Assembly (NCBI RefSeq): GCF_002797675.1
Contig: NZ_PGEX01000001.1
Coordinates: 2,294,001-2,358,000 of the forward strand
Source: Hallerella succinigenes
GTDB taxonomy: Bacteria > Fibrobacterota > Fibrobacteria > Fibrobacterales > Fibrobacteraceae
Reading direction: 5' to 3'
Length of the DNA stretch: 64,000 nt
Shown piece by piece: positions 45,024 through 56,623 of the stretch. The translations under genes and the position numbers were made by a program. The number at the start of each line of letters is the position of its first letter. The stretch's first letter is position 1. Under the pieces are notes generated by a model. It had not been told where the DNA came from, ran no database searches, and was given only the letters and a program-made list of their open reading frames with translations.

Positions 45024-45416
45024 GTGAAAGCAAAATTTTTAATCTGCGGGCTATTTGTGATGCTTGCCGCCGGCTGTGCCGGAAACAAGGAAATGCTCAC
45101 GACTTCCATCAACGAAGCGGAAGGCATGCATCGTGCCGCTCAGGCAGAAGGGATTCAGTCCGCTGCGACAGTTCAGGGTGAAAAGGATTTGGCGAGCGCA
45201 AAGCAGCTTTCGGAAGAAGGCAAAGACAACGAAGCTTTGGACGCAGCAGAACATAGCCGCTTACTGTATCGCTTGGCTTTTGCCGAAAAGGATGCGAAGG
45301 ACGCCGCGCTTGCGGACTCGACCGCTTCCAAGGAACTCCAGGGCGACCAAGAATCACAAAAGCTTTACCAGACGATTCTCGATAATGAAACCCAGGACAA
45401 GGAGGCTGCACAATGA
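45024..45416 (+). CDS. DUF4398-like lipoprotein
   Basis: GTG 45024 is chosen because AAGGAG (45011-45016) lies 7 bases upstream; ATG 45018 would be too close. The product then opens with a lipoprotein signal ending L-A-A-G-C. The mature part is helical and Ala-rich, with A-A-E-H-S-R-L-L-Y-R-L-A-F-A-E near residue 73, resembling DUF4398-type envelope lipoproteins. It overlaps the OmpA-family gene by 4 bases (ATGA), suggesting a complex or shared periplasmic role. Confidence 0.75.
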   Translation: MKAKFLICGLFVMLAAGCAGNKEMLTTSINEAEGMHRAAQAEGIQSAATVQGEKDLASAKQLSEEGKDNEALDAAEHSRLLYRLAFAEKDAKDAALADSTASKELQGDQESQKLYQTILDNETQDKEAAQ

Positions 45417-46384
45417 AATGGATGAAAATCTTAGCCTTGGCTCTTGCCCTTTCGACATTCGCTATCGCACAGGACAATTGCTCGCAAAAACTCGATGTGC
45501 TTGAAAAATCTTTGCCACAAGGCTCTGCTCAGATCCGTTTGACGATTGCCGAAGCGAGAGCCTCTGCCGCTGCGGTTCAGGCGTTGAAGGAAAAGGATCC
45601 AAAGGATCCGCGCATCGCTTCGAAGGAAGAATCCTGCCAGATTTACACGCAGATTATCGAAGCCCAGATCGCCGCTCAGAAGTCTCGCAATTCCCTTGCG
45701 GAAAACCGCAAAAAACAGCTCGCCGTCCGCGACTCTATTCGCCGTATTCAGGAAAAGATCGGCGAAGTGCGCAGCGGTCGTGCTTCAAACTTGGAAGAAG
45801 ACCTGCAGGCGGAACGTGCAAAGCTCGCCCAGACGAATTCCGCCATGGATTCTGCGATGACGGCTGCCGCAGAACGCGAAGCGCTTCAGGCGGAACTCGC
45901 CAAGGCTCGCGAAGATTCCCTGAACAAGCTTTTGCAAGAAGAACGTGCCAAGGCGGAAGCGCGCCAGAACGAGGCGAAGAACAAGCTGAACGAGTTGCAG
46001 TCCAAGCTGATTCAGGTGACGGAAGACGCTCGTGGCATTATTCTTTCGATGTCGGATATCCTTTTTGACGTGGACAAGGCATCTCTCAAAGCGGATCTGA
46101 AAACGAGCCTTGCCCGTGTCGCAGGGATTTTGACCGTGTACCAGGAACTGAATGTATCCGTGGAAGGCCATACGGATAATACGGGCTCGGAAGAACATAA
46201 CCTGAAGCTTTCGGAACAGCGTGCCAAGAATGTCTTGGACTTTTTGGTGGAACAGGGTATTGATGCGGGCCGTTTGACCTCCAAAGGCTTTGGCATGAGC
46301 AAGCCGGTGGCAGACAATGCGACCAAGGAAGGTCGCCAAAAGAACCGCCGCGTGGATCTGGTAATCAAGGACAAGGTTCTCTAA
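45413..46384 (+). CDS. OmpA-family protein with coiled-coil periplasmic region
   Basis: The signal peptide (about residues 1-19) precedes about 180 residues of Glu/Lys/Ala-rich coiled coil and a C-terminal OmpA domain: D-I-L-F-D-V-D-K-A-S-L, V-E-G-H-T-D-N-T-G-S, N-L-K-L-S-E-Q-R-A-K-N-V and G-F-G-M-S-K-P-V-A-D-N. The OmpA domain binds peptidoglycan. It starts within the preceding lipoprotein gene and its stop overlaps the Phd-like gene (TAATG). Confidence 0.9.
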   Translation: MKWMKILALALALSTFAIAQDNCSQKLDVLEKSLPQGSAQIRLTIAEARASAAAVQALKEKDPKDPRIASKEESCQIYTQIIEAQIAAQKSRNSLAENRKKQLAVRDSIRRIQEKIGEVRSGRASNLEEDLQAERAKLAQTNSAMDSAMTAAAEREALQAELAKAREDSLNKLLQEERAKAEARQNEAKNKLNELQSKLIQVTEDARGIILSMSDILFDVDKASLKADLKTSLARVAGILTVYQELNVSVEGHTDNTGSEEHNLKLSEQRAKNVLDFLVEQGIDAGRLTSKGFGMSKPVADNATKEGRQKNRRVDLVIKDKVL

Positions 46385-46581
46385 TGGCGAAGATCGTTTC
46401 GGCGATGGAAGCGCGCAAAGGATTTGGCGATTTGCTGAACCAGGTCGCGCTGAAAGGGGAGGATGTCGTGATTGAAAGAGCGGGGAAACCCCTTGCAAAA
46501 CTCACATCCGTTTCGGATTCAGGGCCACAAAAACTCGATTTTCGCGATATTTCGCGGTTACCTGGAGAAATTTGGGAATAA
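46384..46581 (+). CDS. Phd/YefM-type antitoxin without an adjacent toxin
   Basis: The 65-residue protein has the Phd/YefM pattern: S-A-M-E-A-R-K-G-F-G-D-L-L-N, V-V-I-E-R-A-G-K-P-L-A-K-L. No Doc- or YoeB-like toxin follows; the next gene begins 62 bases on and is a large secreted protein. Its ATG overlaps the OmpA stop. It may be an orphan repressor or a remnant of a TA pair. Confidence 0.8.
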   Translation: MAKIVSAMEARKGFGDLLNQVALKGEDVVIERAGKPLAKLTSVSDSGPQKLDFRDISRLPGEIWE

Positions 46582-46643
46582 ACTTGCAAAAAACATACAA
46601 ATTCCTAAATTTGTATGTAAGATTGTAATCGAAGGAGATCGTT

Positions 46644-49283
46644 ATGAAATTATCGACAGTTGGATTTGCTGTTTTGGCCAGTGTCGGTTTGACTTTTGCT
46701 GCCACGGATACTGTGTGGACGGCAGCGGAAGGGGACGGCGCTATGGCTCCGGCCTATTGGTATGGATACACGTATGGCACGGGAGCTTCGCTCGATACGA
46801 ATATCGTGAACTCTTACCGGGTGATTGATTACACGGTGTCGACATCAAGCATTAATGGCGCTGGTTACAGCCTCACGTGGAAGCAGAATGCGGCTTATAA
46901 AGATACGGAGATTTCCCTTGCAAGCTACAAGGGTGTCTGCTTGACTTACAAGGCCGATTATCCTGTACGTCTGGACTTTAGACAGTCGACGATTACCGAT
47001 GACAATTACTACGGAACGCTCCTTGCCGCTTCGGCAAATTTCAAAAAGTATTTTGTCGCATTTGCTGATCTTGTCCAGGATTGGAAGTCGACGACAACGA
47101 TTAAATGGGATATAGATAAGCAACTCGGCATGCAGTTTTCTTACAAGAACACCCATGCTAAAACCTATGGATCAAAGACCAATACTCTGACTCTTTCTTC
47201 GATCATCTTGAGCGATTCCTGTGTTTCCTATGCCCCGGTCCTTTTGGAACCATATGCAAGCAACACGAATCCGTACACTCTCCTTGAAGTGGATACTCTT
47301 TCCCTTCCGCTTTCTAAGATCTTCTACGATGAAGACGGCGATGATTTGAAAATCAGCGAAACGGTTACGAATGGTTCTTTCATCTCTTTGTTGGAAAAGG
47401 GAGAGAGCTTCTCCTTAAATGATACCCTGCATTTCATCGCAGCGGCAAATAAGACTGGCGAAGCGATCGTAACGCTGAAGGCGAGCGATGGAAAGAATTC
47501 GGTCTCCTATTCCTTTACCGTCGACGTGCAGGATCAGAACAATGCTCCGACGGCTGTGAATGATACTTACTCGGTGAATGAAGACGACACACTGAAGGTA
47601 ACTTACAAGAACGGTGTTTTGGTGAATGACTACGATGTGGATAAAAACGGATATACCATGACCTTTGTGGATTCCACTTCTCATGGAGTGTTGACTTTGG
47701 ACGTGTCGGATGGATCCTTCACTTATGTCCCGGTATCCAACTACTGCGGTACAGATTCTTGGACTTATAAGCTCACAGATGAAACGGACTTGCAAAGCTC
47801 CAAGGCGACGGTGAAAATCCAGGTGAAGTGCGTGAACGACGCTCCGACGGTACAGGTCCTCGATGAAGATTTTCTCAAGAATCTAGTCTTTAAAGAAGAT
47901 TTCGCGGACACGGCGATTGCTTTTAGCAGTGCACAGATCCTTTTTAAGGATGTGGACGGCGATGACATTACGATTGGCGCTTATGGCGATGATTTAATCC
48001 ATGCTGGAGTGACGACTGTGGGTTCCTCCAAGCATTACATTGAATTCAGTCCAGTGGATGATGCCTACGGGACTGCTACGGTAACGCTCTATGGAACCGA
48101 TGGCGTGGATACGGCGAAGGTGAACTTCCATGTGACCATTGAATCTGTCGCAGATGTACCGAAGGCTCATGAAGATGAATACGAGATGTATGAAGACAGC
48201 GTCGTGACGATTGCTGCGAAGAAAGGTGTTCTTGCAAACGATGTGAATCCGGACGATTCGACGGATGTGCTGCTGGCTTACCTTGTGACCGATGCCGCTA
48301 ATGGTAAGGTTAATCTGAAAGAGGACGGTTCCTTCACCTATACGCCGGATGCGGATTTTGTAGGTGCGGATTCCTTCTCTTATGTGGTCGTGAACTCTTT
48401 GGGCGATTCTTCGAATGTCGCTACGGTTCGCATGAATGTTGTGGACAGAAACGATGCTCCGGTCGTTGCAATCGATACGGCTGCATACGATACGCTTGTC
48501 CGTGCAGAAGACTTTACATCGCCGATTACCTTCACGGCAACGGAAACAAAGACTTGGTTTACGGATCCGGACGGCGATAAGATTTACCTGAGCGTCGAAA
48601 GTGATGACGGCAAGCTGAATCCGTCGATTTCGGCGGCTGGTGTTGTGACGCTCAAGTCGGTAAGAGATGCGTTCGGGGATGCCTATGTAACGGTAACTGG
48701 AGCGGATGGCATTTCGGGATCTTCGAGCTTCAAGATCCACGTGTACTTGACTCCGGTGAATGACAAACCGAGAACGACGATCGATACTCTCGTTCTCATG
48801 GAAACTCATGATTTCGTTATTGAATTGGATTTGGACACGCTTATTTCGGATCCGGATGAAGAACCTCTTACGTACAAGGTCACGAATGCTTCGGGAGTCT
48901 TTAGCACGGATCTGGATGGCTCTATCTTGACCATTACTCCGGCAGTGGTAAACGATACGATTCTTGAAGCCCTGTATGTGGTACGTGTCCAGGCAACGGA
49001 CTCTTCGGAAGAATCTTCCATTTCGGCAATCTTTATCGACGTCGGTGGTAAGCTCGGTATTGCCTCGAAGATGACCTTGGCAAAGAATTTGTCTTGGCAG
49101 CAGGCGATTGCCAAGACTCAGGGTTTTGCAAAGCTCTATGACATGAAGGGTCATGTGCTGTGGCAGGGACGTCTTCCGGCTTCGGAATCCGAAGTCCGTG
49201 AAGCGGCAACGCGTGCTGCGGGTAAGACTGTTCTGCGAGTCAATCGTTCTCAATGGATGTTGAATTCGGAAATTCTCCGTTAA
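46644..49283 (+). CDS. Large secreted protein with tandem cadherin/Ig-like domains
   Basis: A signal peptide of about 20 residues is followed by an N-terminal beta domain (to about 190) that looks like a carbohydrate-binding module, then four or more cadherin/bacterial Ig-like repeats with A-P-T-A-V-N-D-T-Y and V-N-E-D-D-T-L motifs and E-D-G-S-F-T-Y-T-P loops (for example D-V-D-G-D-D near calcium sites). The last 80 residues contain K-L-Y-D-M-K-G-H-V, resembling a type IX-style C-terminal sorting domain. At 879 residues it is probably surface-exposed, for adhesion to plant polymer; that role is inference. GGAG at 46635-46638 lies upstream of ATG 46644. Confidence 0.85.
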   Translation: MKLSTVGFAVLASVGLTFAATDTVWTAAEGDGAMAPAYWYGYTYGTGASLDTNIVNSYRVIDYTVSTSSINGAGYSLTWKQNAAYKDTEISLASYKGVCLTYKADYPVRLDFRQSTITDDNYYGTLLAASANFKKYFVAFADLVQDWKSTTTIKWDIDKQLGMQFSYKNTHAKTYGSKTNTLTLSSIILSDSCVSYAPVLLEPYASNTNPYTLLEVDTLSLPLSKIFYDEDGDDLKISETVTNGSFISLLEKGESFSLNDTLHFIAAANKTGEAIVTLKASDGKNSVSYSFTVDVQDQNNAPTAVNDTYSVNEDDTLKVTYKNGVLVNDYDVDKNGYTMTFVDSTSHGVLTLDVSDGSFTYVPVSNYCGTDSWTYKLTDETDLQSSKATVKIQVKCVNDAPTVQVLDEDFLKNLVFKEDFADTAIAFSSAQILFKDVDGDDITIGAYGDDLIHAGVTTVGSSKHYIEFSPVDDAYGTATVTLYGTDGVDTAKVNFHVTIESVADVPKAHEDEYEMYEDSVVTIAAKKGVLANDVNPDDSTDVLLAYLVTDAANGKVNLKEDGSFTYTPDADFVGADSFSYVVVNSLGDSSNVATVRMNVVDRNDAPVVAIDTAAYDTLVRAEDFTSPITFTATETKTWFTDPDGDKIYLSVESDDGKLNPSISAAGVVTLKSVRDAFGDAYVTVTGADGISGSSSFKIHVYLTPVNDKPRTTIDTLVLMETHDFVIELDLDTLISDPDEEPLTYKVTNASGVFSTDLDGSILTITPAVVNDTILEALYVVRVQATDSSEESSISAIFIDVGGKLGIASKMTLAKNLSWQQAIAKTQGFAKLYDMKGHVLWQGRLPASESEVREAATRAAGKTVLRVNRSQWMLNSEILR

Positions 49284-49304
49284 GTTTCTAAATGAAAATT
49301 CACG

Positions 49305-49345
49305 AAGTGCCTTAGTGCAATCGACTGAGGCACCTTCTTTTTTAA
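49305..49345 (+). terminator. Terminator after the cadherin-like protein gene
   Basis: GAAGTGCCTTAGT and ACTGAGGCACCTTC form a long stem around GCAATCG, followed by six T. Confidence 0.8.
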
Positions 49346-49355
49346 AAGAGGATTT

Positions 49356-49769
49356 ATGATTCAGTTTTCGACACTCCTAAAAATGGTTTGTTTCTGGATG
49401 CTTGCATGGATGACATCCTGTTCTAGCTACAACAAGCATCAGGATGAAGCCGATAAAAACGGTCCGGTAGATTGCGTGGACCTTCACGTTAGAAATGCAG
49501 AATGGCATTTCATAGACCGTGGCGTGCGTTTCGATGTGTTCGGGACCTGCAAAAAAGGCATGCGCCATGGAAACTTCCGCTTCTTTGCCGACGGTCATGA
49601 AGTTGCAGTCGTGAAGTATTCCAAGGATTCCGAAGTCAAGGTGAAGTGTGCTATCGCGAAAAATTCGATGCCTGTTTCTTTCCAGGAATGCCTTTCCAAT
49701 ATTCATCCGCGGGAAAGTTCTTCGACGGGTTCTGTTGGAGGCTCTGTCTGGGATCAGCCAATATACTAA
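49356..49769 (+). CDS. Small lipoprotein, unknown function
   Basis: A signal with lipobox W-M-T-S-C (Cys22) precedes a domain with five further Cys (for example V-D-C-V-D-L, F-G-T-C-K-K-G, V-K-C-A-I and F-Q-E-C-L). The C-terminal S-S-T-G-S-V-G-G-S tail is low complexity. No family recognised. Hairpin terminators follow. Confidence 0.65.
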   Translation: MIQFSTLLKMVCFWMLAWMTSCSSYNKHQDEADKNGPVDCVDLHVRNAEWHFIDRGVRFDVFGTCKKGMRHGNFRFFADGHEVAVVKYSKDSEVKVKCAIAKNSMPVSFQECLSNIHPRESSSTGSVGGSVWDQPIY

Positions 49770-49796
49770 TCCATGTTTTGTATTGCGTATAAATGA

Positions 49797-49826
49797 AAAG
49801 AGAAACCGAGCGGTTTCTCTTTTTTG
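49797..49826 (+). terminator. Terminator after the lipoprotein gene
   Basis: AAGAGAAACC and GGTTTCTCTT form a perfect stem around GAGC, followed by T. Confidence 0.8.
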
Positions 49827-49855
49827 AAAATGCAAGTTTTCATTGCCAAACAATA

Positions 49856-49886
49856 AAAAAGAGAAGTCTTGCGACTTCTCCTTTTA
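49856..49886 (-). terminator. Terminator downstream of pfp
   Basis: AGAAGTC and GACTTCT pair around TTGC with an A-run before (T-run on the minus strand), placed after the pfp stop. Confidence 0.75.
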
Positions 49887-49912
49887 ATTCTAAAAAGAAT
49901 TGTGTGAAGATC

Positions 49913-51574
49913 TTACTTGACCTTTGCGCCGCGTTCGAGACGGATCGTGAACGTGGTCTGGTCAGCGACTTCGCTCGGACCCCAATACTGGATAGGACCC
50001 GGGTAGGTGTAAGATTCAGTCTTAGCCCAGACGTCGCGGTTCTTAGCGAGGTACTTGAACGGAGCCGCATCGAGCTTCACGAGAGCCTTCTGGATAACCG
50101 GCTTGTCTTCACCGTGACGACGTTCCATGTTCATCATCATGGTGATAGGAATGCCACCAGCGACCCACTTGTCAACGCCCTTCGTGAGGTCGCGGACAGA
50201 GCTCATATAACCGTTGAGCTTGTGGTAAGCGAGAACGGAAGCGGTGTAACCGAGGCTGTAGCAGTAGTCCGCATCGAAGTTCGACGGAGCTGCGCAACGG
50301 CCTTCGTAGCCAAAGAAGTGGTTCAAGGCAGAGAACTTGCCCTTGAAGTTCTTGCGGCTCTTGAGTTCCTTCTTGACCATTTCAATGATGAGCTTTTCGG
50401 TTTCGATGAGGGAAACCTGAACGTTACCATGGCTGTCGCGTTCAAGCATGAGCTGAGCCTGAATGCCAGCCGGGAGGCTCTTGAGAACTTCAGCAGAAGA
50501 CTTAGAGACCCACTGGGAGAGCTTTTCAACCTTAGCAGCGGTGTCGAGGTCTTCGACTTCCTTTTCATGGTGAGCGAGAGCTTCGGAGAGTTCGGAAATG
50601 AGAACGCCAACATCCGGGATGAATTCGAGGAGGCCTTCCGGAATGAGGGCCACGCCGAAGTTCTTGCCGTCGGCAGCACGGGCAGCGACGATGTCTGCAA
50701 CGTACTTGATGACCTGCTTCAGCTTCATCTTCTTTTCCTTCACTTCTTCGGAAATGAGGGTGATGTTCGGATGAGTCTGGAGAGCCGCTTCGAGAGCGAT
50801 ATGGGAAGCAGAACGACCCATGAGCTTGATGAAGTGCCAGTACTTCTGAGCGGAGTTCGCATCGCGCATGATGTTGCCGATGAGTTCCGAGTAGGTCTTC
50901 ACAGCGGTATCAAAACCGAAAGAGGTTTCGATGTATTCGTTCTTCAAGTCGCCGTCGATTGTCTTCGGGCAACCGCAGACAACGCAGGATGCGCCCTGAG
51001 CCTGGAAGTATTCGCCGAGAACTGCAGCGTTCGTGTTGGAGTCGTCGCCACCGATAATCACGATTGCGTCGAGCTTCTGAGCCTTAGCCACAGCGAGGCA
51101 CTTCTGCCACTGTTCTTCAGTTTCGAGCTTGGTACGACCGGACTGGATGATATCGAAACCACCCGTATTGCGGTATGCGTCCATGAGCTTTGCGTCGATC
51201 ACCTTGAACTTGCCGTTTTCGAGACCAGACGGACCGCCGAGGAAGCCGAGAAGCTTGCTCTTCGGGCTGATGCTCTTGATACCGTCGAAGATACCAGCGA
51301 TCACGTTGTGGCCACCCGGAGCCTGACCACCGGAAAGAACGACACCGACGTTCACCGGACGAGCGGCAACAGCCTTGGTCGCCTTCTTGAGGGAGATGTA
51401 CGGAGCACCGTAGGTGTTCGGGAAGAGAGCCTTGATTTTCTTCTGGTCGCTGACGGATTCAGTTGCTTTACCCTTGTTGAGGGCAACCTTGAGAGCGCCG
51501 TTACGAAGAGAGGCTGGGAGCTTCGGCTGGTAGGCCTTGCGAGCCTTGCCGAGAACGGACAGATTGTCGGACAT
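49913..51574 (-). CDS. pfp: PPi-dependent phosphofructokinase
   Basis: Reversible phosphorylation of fructose 6-phosphate using pyrophosphate. The active site has G-G-D-D-S-N, with Asp where ATP-dependent enzymes have Gly, the hallmark of PPi use, followed by P-K-T-I-D-G-D-L. V-L-S-G-G-Q-A-P-G-G-H is near residue 79. At 553 residues it belongs to the long PFP group. Codon use appears biased, fitting a main glycolytic enzyme. Confidence 0.95.
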   Translation of the reverse strand: MSDNLSVLGKARKAYQPKLPASLRNGALKVALNKGKATESVSDQKKIKALFPNTYGAPYISLKKATKAVAARPVNVGVVLSGGQAPGGHNVIAGIFDGIKSISPKSKLLGFLGGPSGLENGKFKVIDAKLMDAYRNTGGFDIIQSGRTKLETEEQWQKCLAVAKAQKLDAIVIIGGDDSNTNAAVLGEYFQAQGASCVVCGCPKTIDGDLKNEYIETSFGFDTAVKTYSELIGNIMRDANSAQKYWHFIKLMGRSASHIALEAALQTHPNITLISEEVKEKKMKLKQVIKYVADIVAARAADGKNFGVALIPEGLLEFIPDVGVLISELSEALAHHEKEVEDLDTAAKVEKLSQWVSKSSAEVLKSLPAGIQAQLMLERDSHGNVQVSLIETEKLIIEMVKKELKSRKNFKGKFSALNHFFGYEGRCAAPSNFDADYCYSLGYTASVLAYHKLNGYMSSVRDLTKGVDKWVAGGIPITMMMNMERRHGEDKPVIQKALVKLDAAPFKYLAKNRDVWAKTESYTYPGPIQYWGPSEVADQTTFTIRLERGAKVK

Positions 51575-51636
51575 AATGTACCTCTAGGTTTGATTATAAA
51601 TCCGCGGAAAATATAGAATTTTGTATTTTCATCGAT

Positions 51637-52359
51637 ATGAAAAAATTCCAATTATTCCTTCTTTCTTTATTTACTTTTTCCGCTCTCACATTTGCCGATG
51701 ACGTCATTCAGTTTGCGACTGATCCGTATGAACTCGGAGAAATTCCGCAGGGCGAATCTCGCCATGTGAAAATCGGTGGCGCAAATGTTTCGAAGGAAAC
51801 GGTGAAGATCGAAACAGTGCTCTGCCAAGGTGTGGGATGTTCAAACTTCAAGTTTCCTAAAACCGTGAACCCGCGTGACCCGGTGAATATCGAATTTGAT
51901 TATTCGACAGCAACGCTCGAAGGCCAGATTGCAAACGTCATTGTAATTGTGGAAACGAATGGCAAAACGCATCCGCTCTCGATGCAGGGATTGGTGAAGG
52001 CTCCGTTTGTCTTTAGCGAAAAGATGTTTGACGCGGGCTATTATAAAGCGGGCGAAAAACGCGAATGGACTTTCTACGTCTGGAGCGAAGACAAAAAGAC
52101 GCGCCCGGATTTGGAACTTCCCCAAGAATTCTCCAAGGAATTCTCGGTACAGATGAAGAACGTTTCGTTGAACGTGGAAAAATTCGACGCGATTCAGGAA
52201 GGCGGCAAGGTACCTGGCCAAAAGATTACGCTCAAGACCAAAGGCCTTGTGAAGGATCCGAAGCTTAAACAGAAGAGCCTTTCGAAGATCGTTTCGTTCA
52301 AGAGCCAAAAACATCCGAAGGCAACTCCGGAAGTTCTGATTATCGGATATTGGAACTAA
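51637..52359 (+). CDS. Secreted DUF1573-like protein
   Basis: The signal peptide (about residues 1-20) is followed by a DUF1573-type beta-sandwich: D-P-Y-E-L-G-E-I-P-Q-G-E, then V-L-C-Q-G-V-G-C and later F-D-A-G-Y-Y-K-A-G-E, suggesting two tandem domains. Such proteins are common and uncharacterised in Bacteroidota and relatives. 240 residues, complete. It precedes tRNA-Pro on the same strand. Confidence 0.75.
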   Translation: MKKFQLFLLSLFTFSALTFADDVIQFATDPYELGEIPQGESRHVKIGGANVSKETVKIETVLCQGVGCSNFKFPKTVNPRDPVNIEFDYSTATLEGQIANVIVIVETNGKTHPLSMQGLVKAPFVFSEKMFDAGYYKAGEKREWTFYVWSEDKKTRPDLELPQEFSKEFSVQMKNVSLNVEKFDAIQEGGKVPGQKITLKTKGLVKDPKLKQKSLSKIVSFKSQKHPKATPEVLIIGYWN

Positions 52360-52438
52360 AGCCTTGTTCGCAAGACGAAAACGACTTGCAAAAAGGAGCC
52401 GTTTAAGTTAAATTTGGGGCACCTTGCAACGCAAGTTG

Positions 52439-52512
52439 CGGGCTGTAGCTCAGTCTGGTAGAGCGCTTGAATGGGGTTCAAGAGGTCGTTGGTTCGAATC
52501 CAATCAGCCCGA
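52439..52512 (+). tRNA. tRNA-Pro, anticodon GGG
   Basis: The acceptor stem CGGGCTG/CAGCCCG is perfect and begins with C, as is usual for tRNA-Pro. The anticodon loop ATGGGGT gives anticodon GGG, reading CCC (and CCU by wobble). The T-arm has TTCGAAT. CCA is not encoded. Confidence 0.93.
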
Positions 52513-52517
52513 TTAAC

Positions 52518-52551
52518 AAAAAAGTTCCTCTCTTTCGAGAGGAACTTTTTT
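52518..52551. terminator. Strong terminator after tRNA-Pro
   Basis: AAAAAAGTTCCTCTC and GAGAGGAACTTTTTT form a long perfect stem around TTTC; the symmetric A/T runs also suit gatA on the minus strand. Confidence 0.88.
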
Positions 52552-52568
52552 GTTTTAAACCGGAATGC

Positions 52569-53983
52569 TTAGACGAGCTTTTCGCCTGCAGCAGCGATCG
52601 AGAGCAAGTCCGCTTCTGCATACGGCTTGCCGATCCACTGGATGTTCACGGGCAGATCTTCGGACTTGCCGCACGGAACGGAAATGCCCGGAAGGCCAGC
52701 CAGATTGAGGCTTACCGTGTAGATGTCGGAAAGGTACATTGCCATCGGATCGCTTTCGTTTGTTCCGCGCTTTAACGGAAGGCCCGGCATCACCGGGGAA
52801 GCGATCACGTCGCAGGATTCGAAAGCCTTGGTGAAGTCGTCCGAGATCAGACGACGGACCTTCTGCGCCTGAACGTAGTAGGCGTCGAAGAAGCCGGAGC
52901 TCAGCACATAGGAGCCGAGCATGATGCGGCGCTGCACTTCCTTGCCGAACGCTTCGCTGCGGGACATGGCGTACAGGTCGTAAAGGTTCTTCGCTTCCTT
53001 GCTGCGGTAGGTGTAACGTACACCGTCGAAGCGGGAAAGGTTGCTCGAAGCTTCAGCAGTTGCGATGATGTAGTAGCTCGCAACGGCATAGCTGATGTTC
53101 GGCATGGAGATTTCTTTCAGAACGGCGCCTTCGGCTTCCGCTTTTTTCAGAACATTTTCGATCGCGGACTTGCAGCCTGCGTCGAGACCTTCGGCGAAGT
53201 ATTCTTTCGGAACGCCGATGACCTTGCCCTTCAGGCTTTCACCGATCTTGCGCCCGAAATCTTCTGTCGGACGCTGACTCGTGGTGTTGTCATGGATGTC
53301 CTGACCGCAGATGGCGGAAAGAACTGTAGCTGCGTCCTGGACGTTCGTCGACAGAGGTCCGATTTGATCCAAGCTCGAAGCGTAAGCGATGAGGCCGTAA
53401 CGGGAAACGCGACCGTAGGTCGGCTTGAGACCGACGATGCCGGTGCAAGCTGCCGGCTGGCGAATCGATCCACCGGTATCGCTACCGAGGGCGACAGGAA
53501 CCGTGCCCGTAGCGACGGCGACGGCAGAACCGCCTGAGGAACCGCCTGGAACGCGGTCCTTGGCAACCGGATTTTCAACAGCGCCAAAGTAAGAGGATTC
53601 ATTCGAAGAACCCATGGCGAATTCGTCCATATTCGTTTTGCCGACGATGACTGCACCCTGCGCTTCAAACTTTTCGACAGCAGTTGCGGTGTACGGGGCG
53701 ACGAAGTTTTCGAGGATCTTCGAAGCGGCCGTGGTACGGGATCCTTCGAGGCAGAGGTTGTCCTTGATGGCAACCGGAATACCGTCGAGAGCGCCGAGAG
53801 TCTTGCCCTGTGCGCGGCGTTCGTCGCTTTCCTTCGCCTTCTGCATAGCGCGTTCAGTGAGGACAGAAATATAGGCGTTCAAACCTTTATTCTTTTCAAT
53901 CGATGCAAGCGATTCTTCTGCGAGCTTGACGGCGGTAGTTGCACCGCTTTCAAGATCCTTCTTCAATTCCTGGATGTTTTTCA

Positions 53984-53984
<1 letters not shown>
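52569..53984 (-). CDS. gatA: Asp/Glu-tRNA amidotransferase subunit A
   Basis: Amidase subunit of GatCAB, converting Glu-tRNA(Gln) and Asp-tRNA(Asn) to the amidated forms. The amidase triad region shows Lys74 in A-I-K-D-N, G-G-S-S-G-G-S-A near 148-154 and Ser173 in T-G-G-S-I-R. At 471 residues it is normal. gatB and gatC are not in the window, so GatCAB genes are scattered. The stop of the upstream DUF4321 gene overlaps its start (TAATG). Confidence 0.95.
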
Positions 53985-56109
<2,125 letters not shown>

Positions 56110-56110
56110 A

Positions 56111-56623
56111 ATGCAGTATATTCTCTTCACTAGTGCAGAGAGTTTTGTCGACGAAGTCGATTTAATTGAAAAAATCTTCGCTAATGATGTAGACTATCTG
56201 TATGTGCAGAAACCATATATGAACGACCGTCAGCTGGAACGGTTCCTTCTTTCGATTCCAGAAGAAATCCGAATGAAGACGTTTCTTTGCGGCTCACCGA
56301 GTATGGCTCAGGAATTCAGCCTCGCCGGATTCCATCAGCCGATGGAATGGTTCGTTCAGAATGGTGGAGCCGCGCTGAGAGCTTCGGGACTTTTAAGTGT
56401 CGAAGTGGAATATTTGCGGGATTTGGAAAAGCTTTCCCCGGAATTGCGTTCCAAAATTTTCCAGGTGGTAGTGAAGAATAAACCGGAAAAGGTTCCGGAA
56501 AATGTCTTTGTCGCTTGCGATGCCACAGAGCTATCGGATGATGAACCTAACAGGGCGATTGTCTCGGGAATCTGGGAATTCGCCGACTCGGTTTCCGCTT
56601 GGAGGCGCTTATGTCTAAAATGA
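56111..56623 (+). CDS. Degenerate ThiE-like protein between thiC and thiD
   Basis: The 170-residue protein starts with a TIM-barrel-like strand-helix order similar to thiamine phosphate synthase: Y-I-L-F-T-S-A-E at the start and L-Y-V-Q-K-P where ThiE has L-R-x-K. It lacks the later ThiE motifs for HMP-PP and product binding (G-P-I-F-x-T and the terminal G-G), so it may be non-catalytic or regulatory. It lies between thiC (1-base gap) and thiD (overlapping), so it is under the TPP riboswitch. Confidence 0.55.
   Translation: MQYILFTSAESFVDEVDLIEKIFANDVDYLYVQKPYMNDRQLERFLLSIPEEIRMKTFLCGSPSMAQEFSLAGFHQPMEWFVQNGGAALRASGLLSVEVEYLRDLEKLSPELRSKIFQVVVKNKPEKVPENVFVACDATELSDDEPNRAIVSGIWEFADSVSAWRRLCLK

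Noticed and set aside
49793-51616. Plus-strand open frame opposite pfp
   Set aside because: Antisense to pfp, and it runs through two terminator hairpins.
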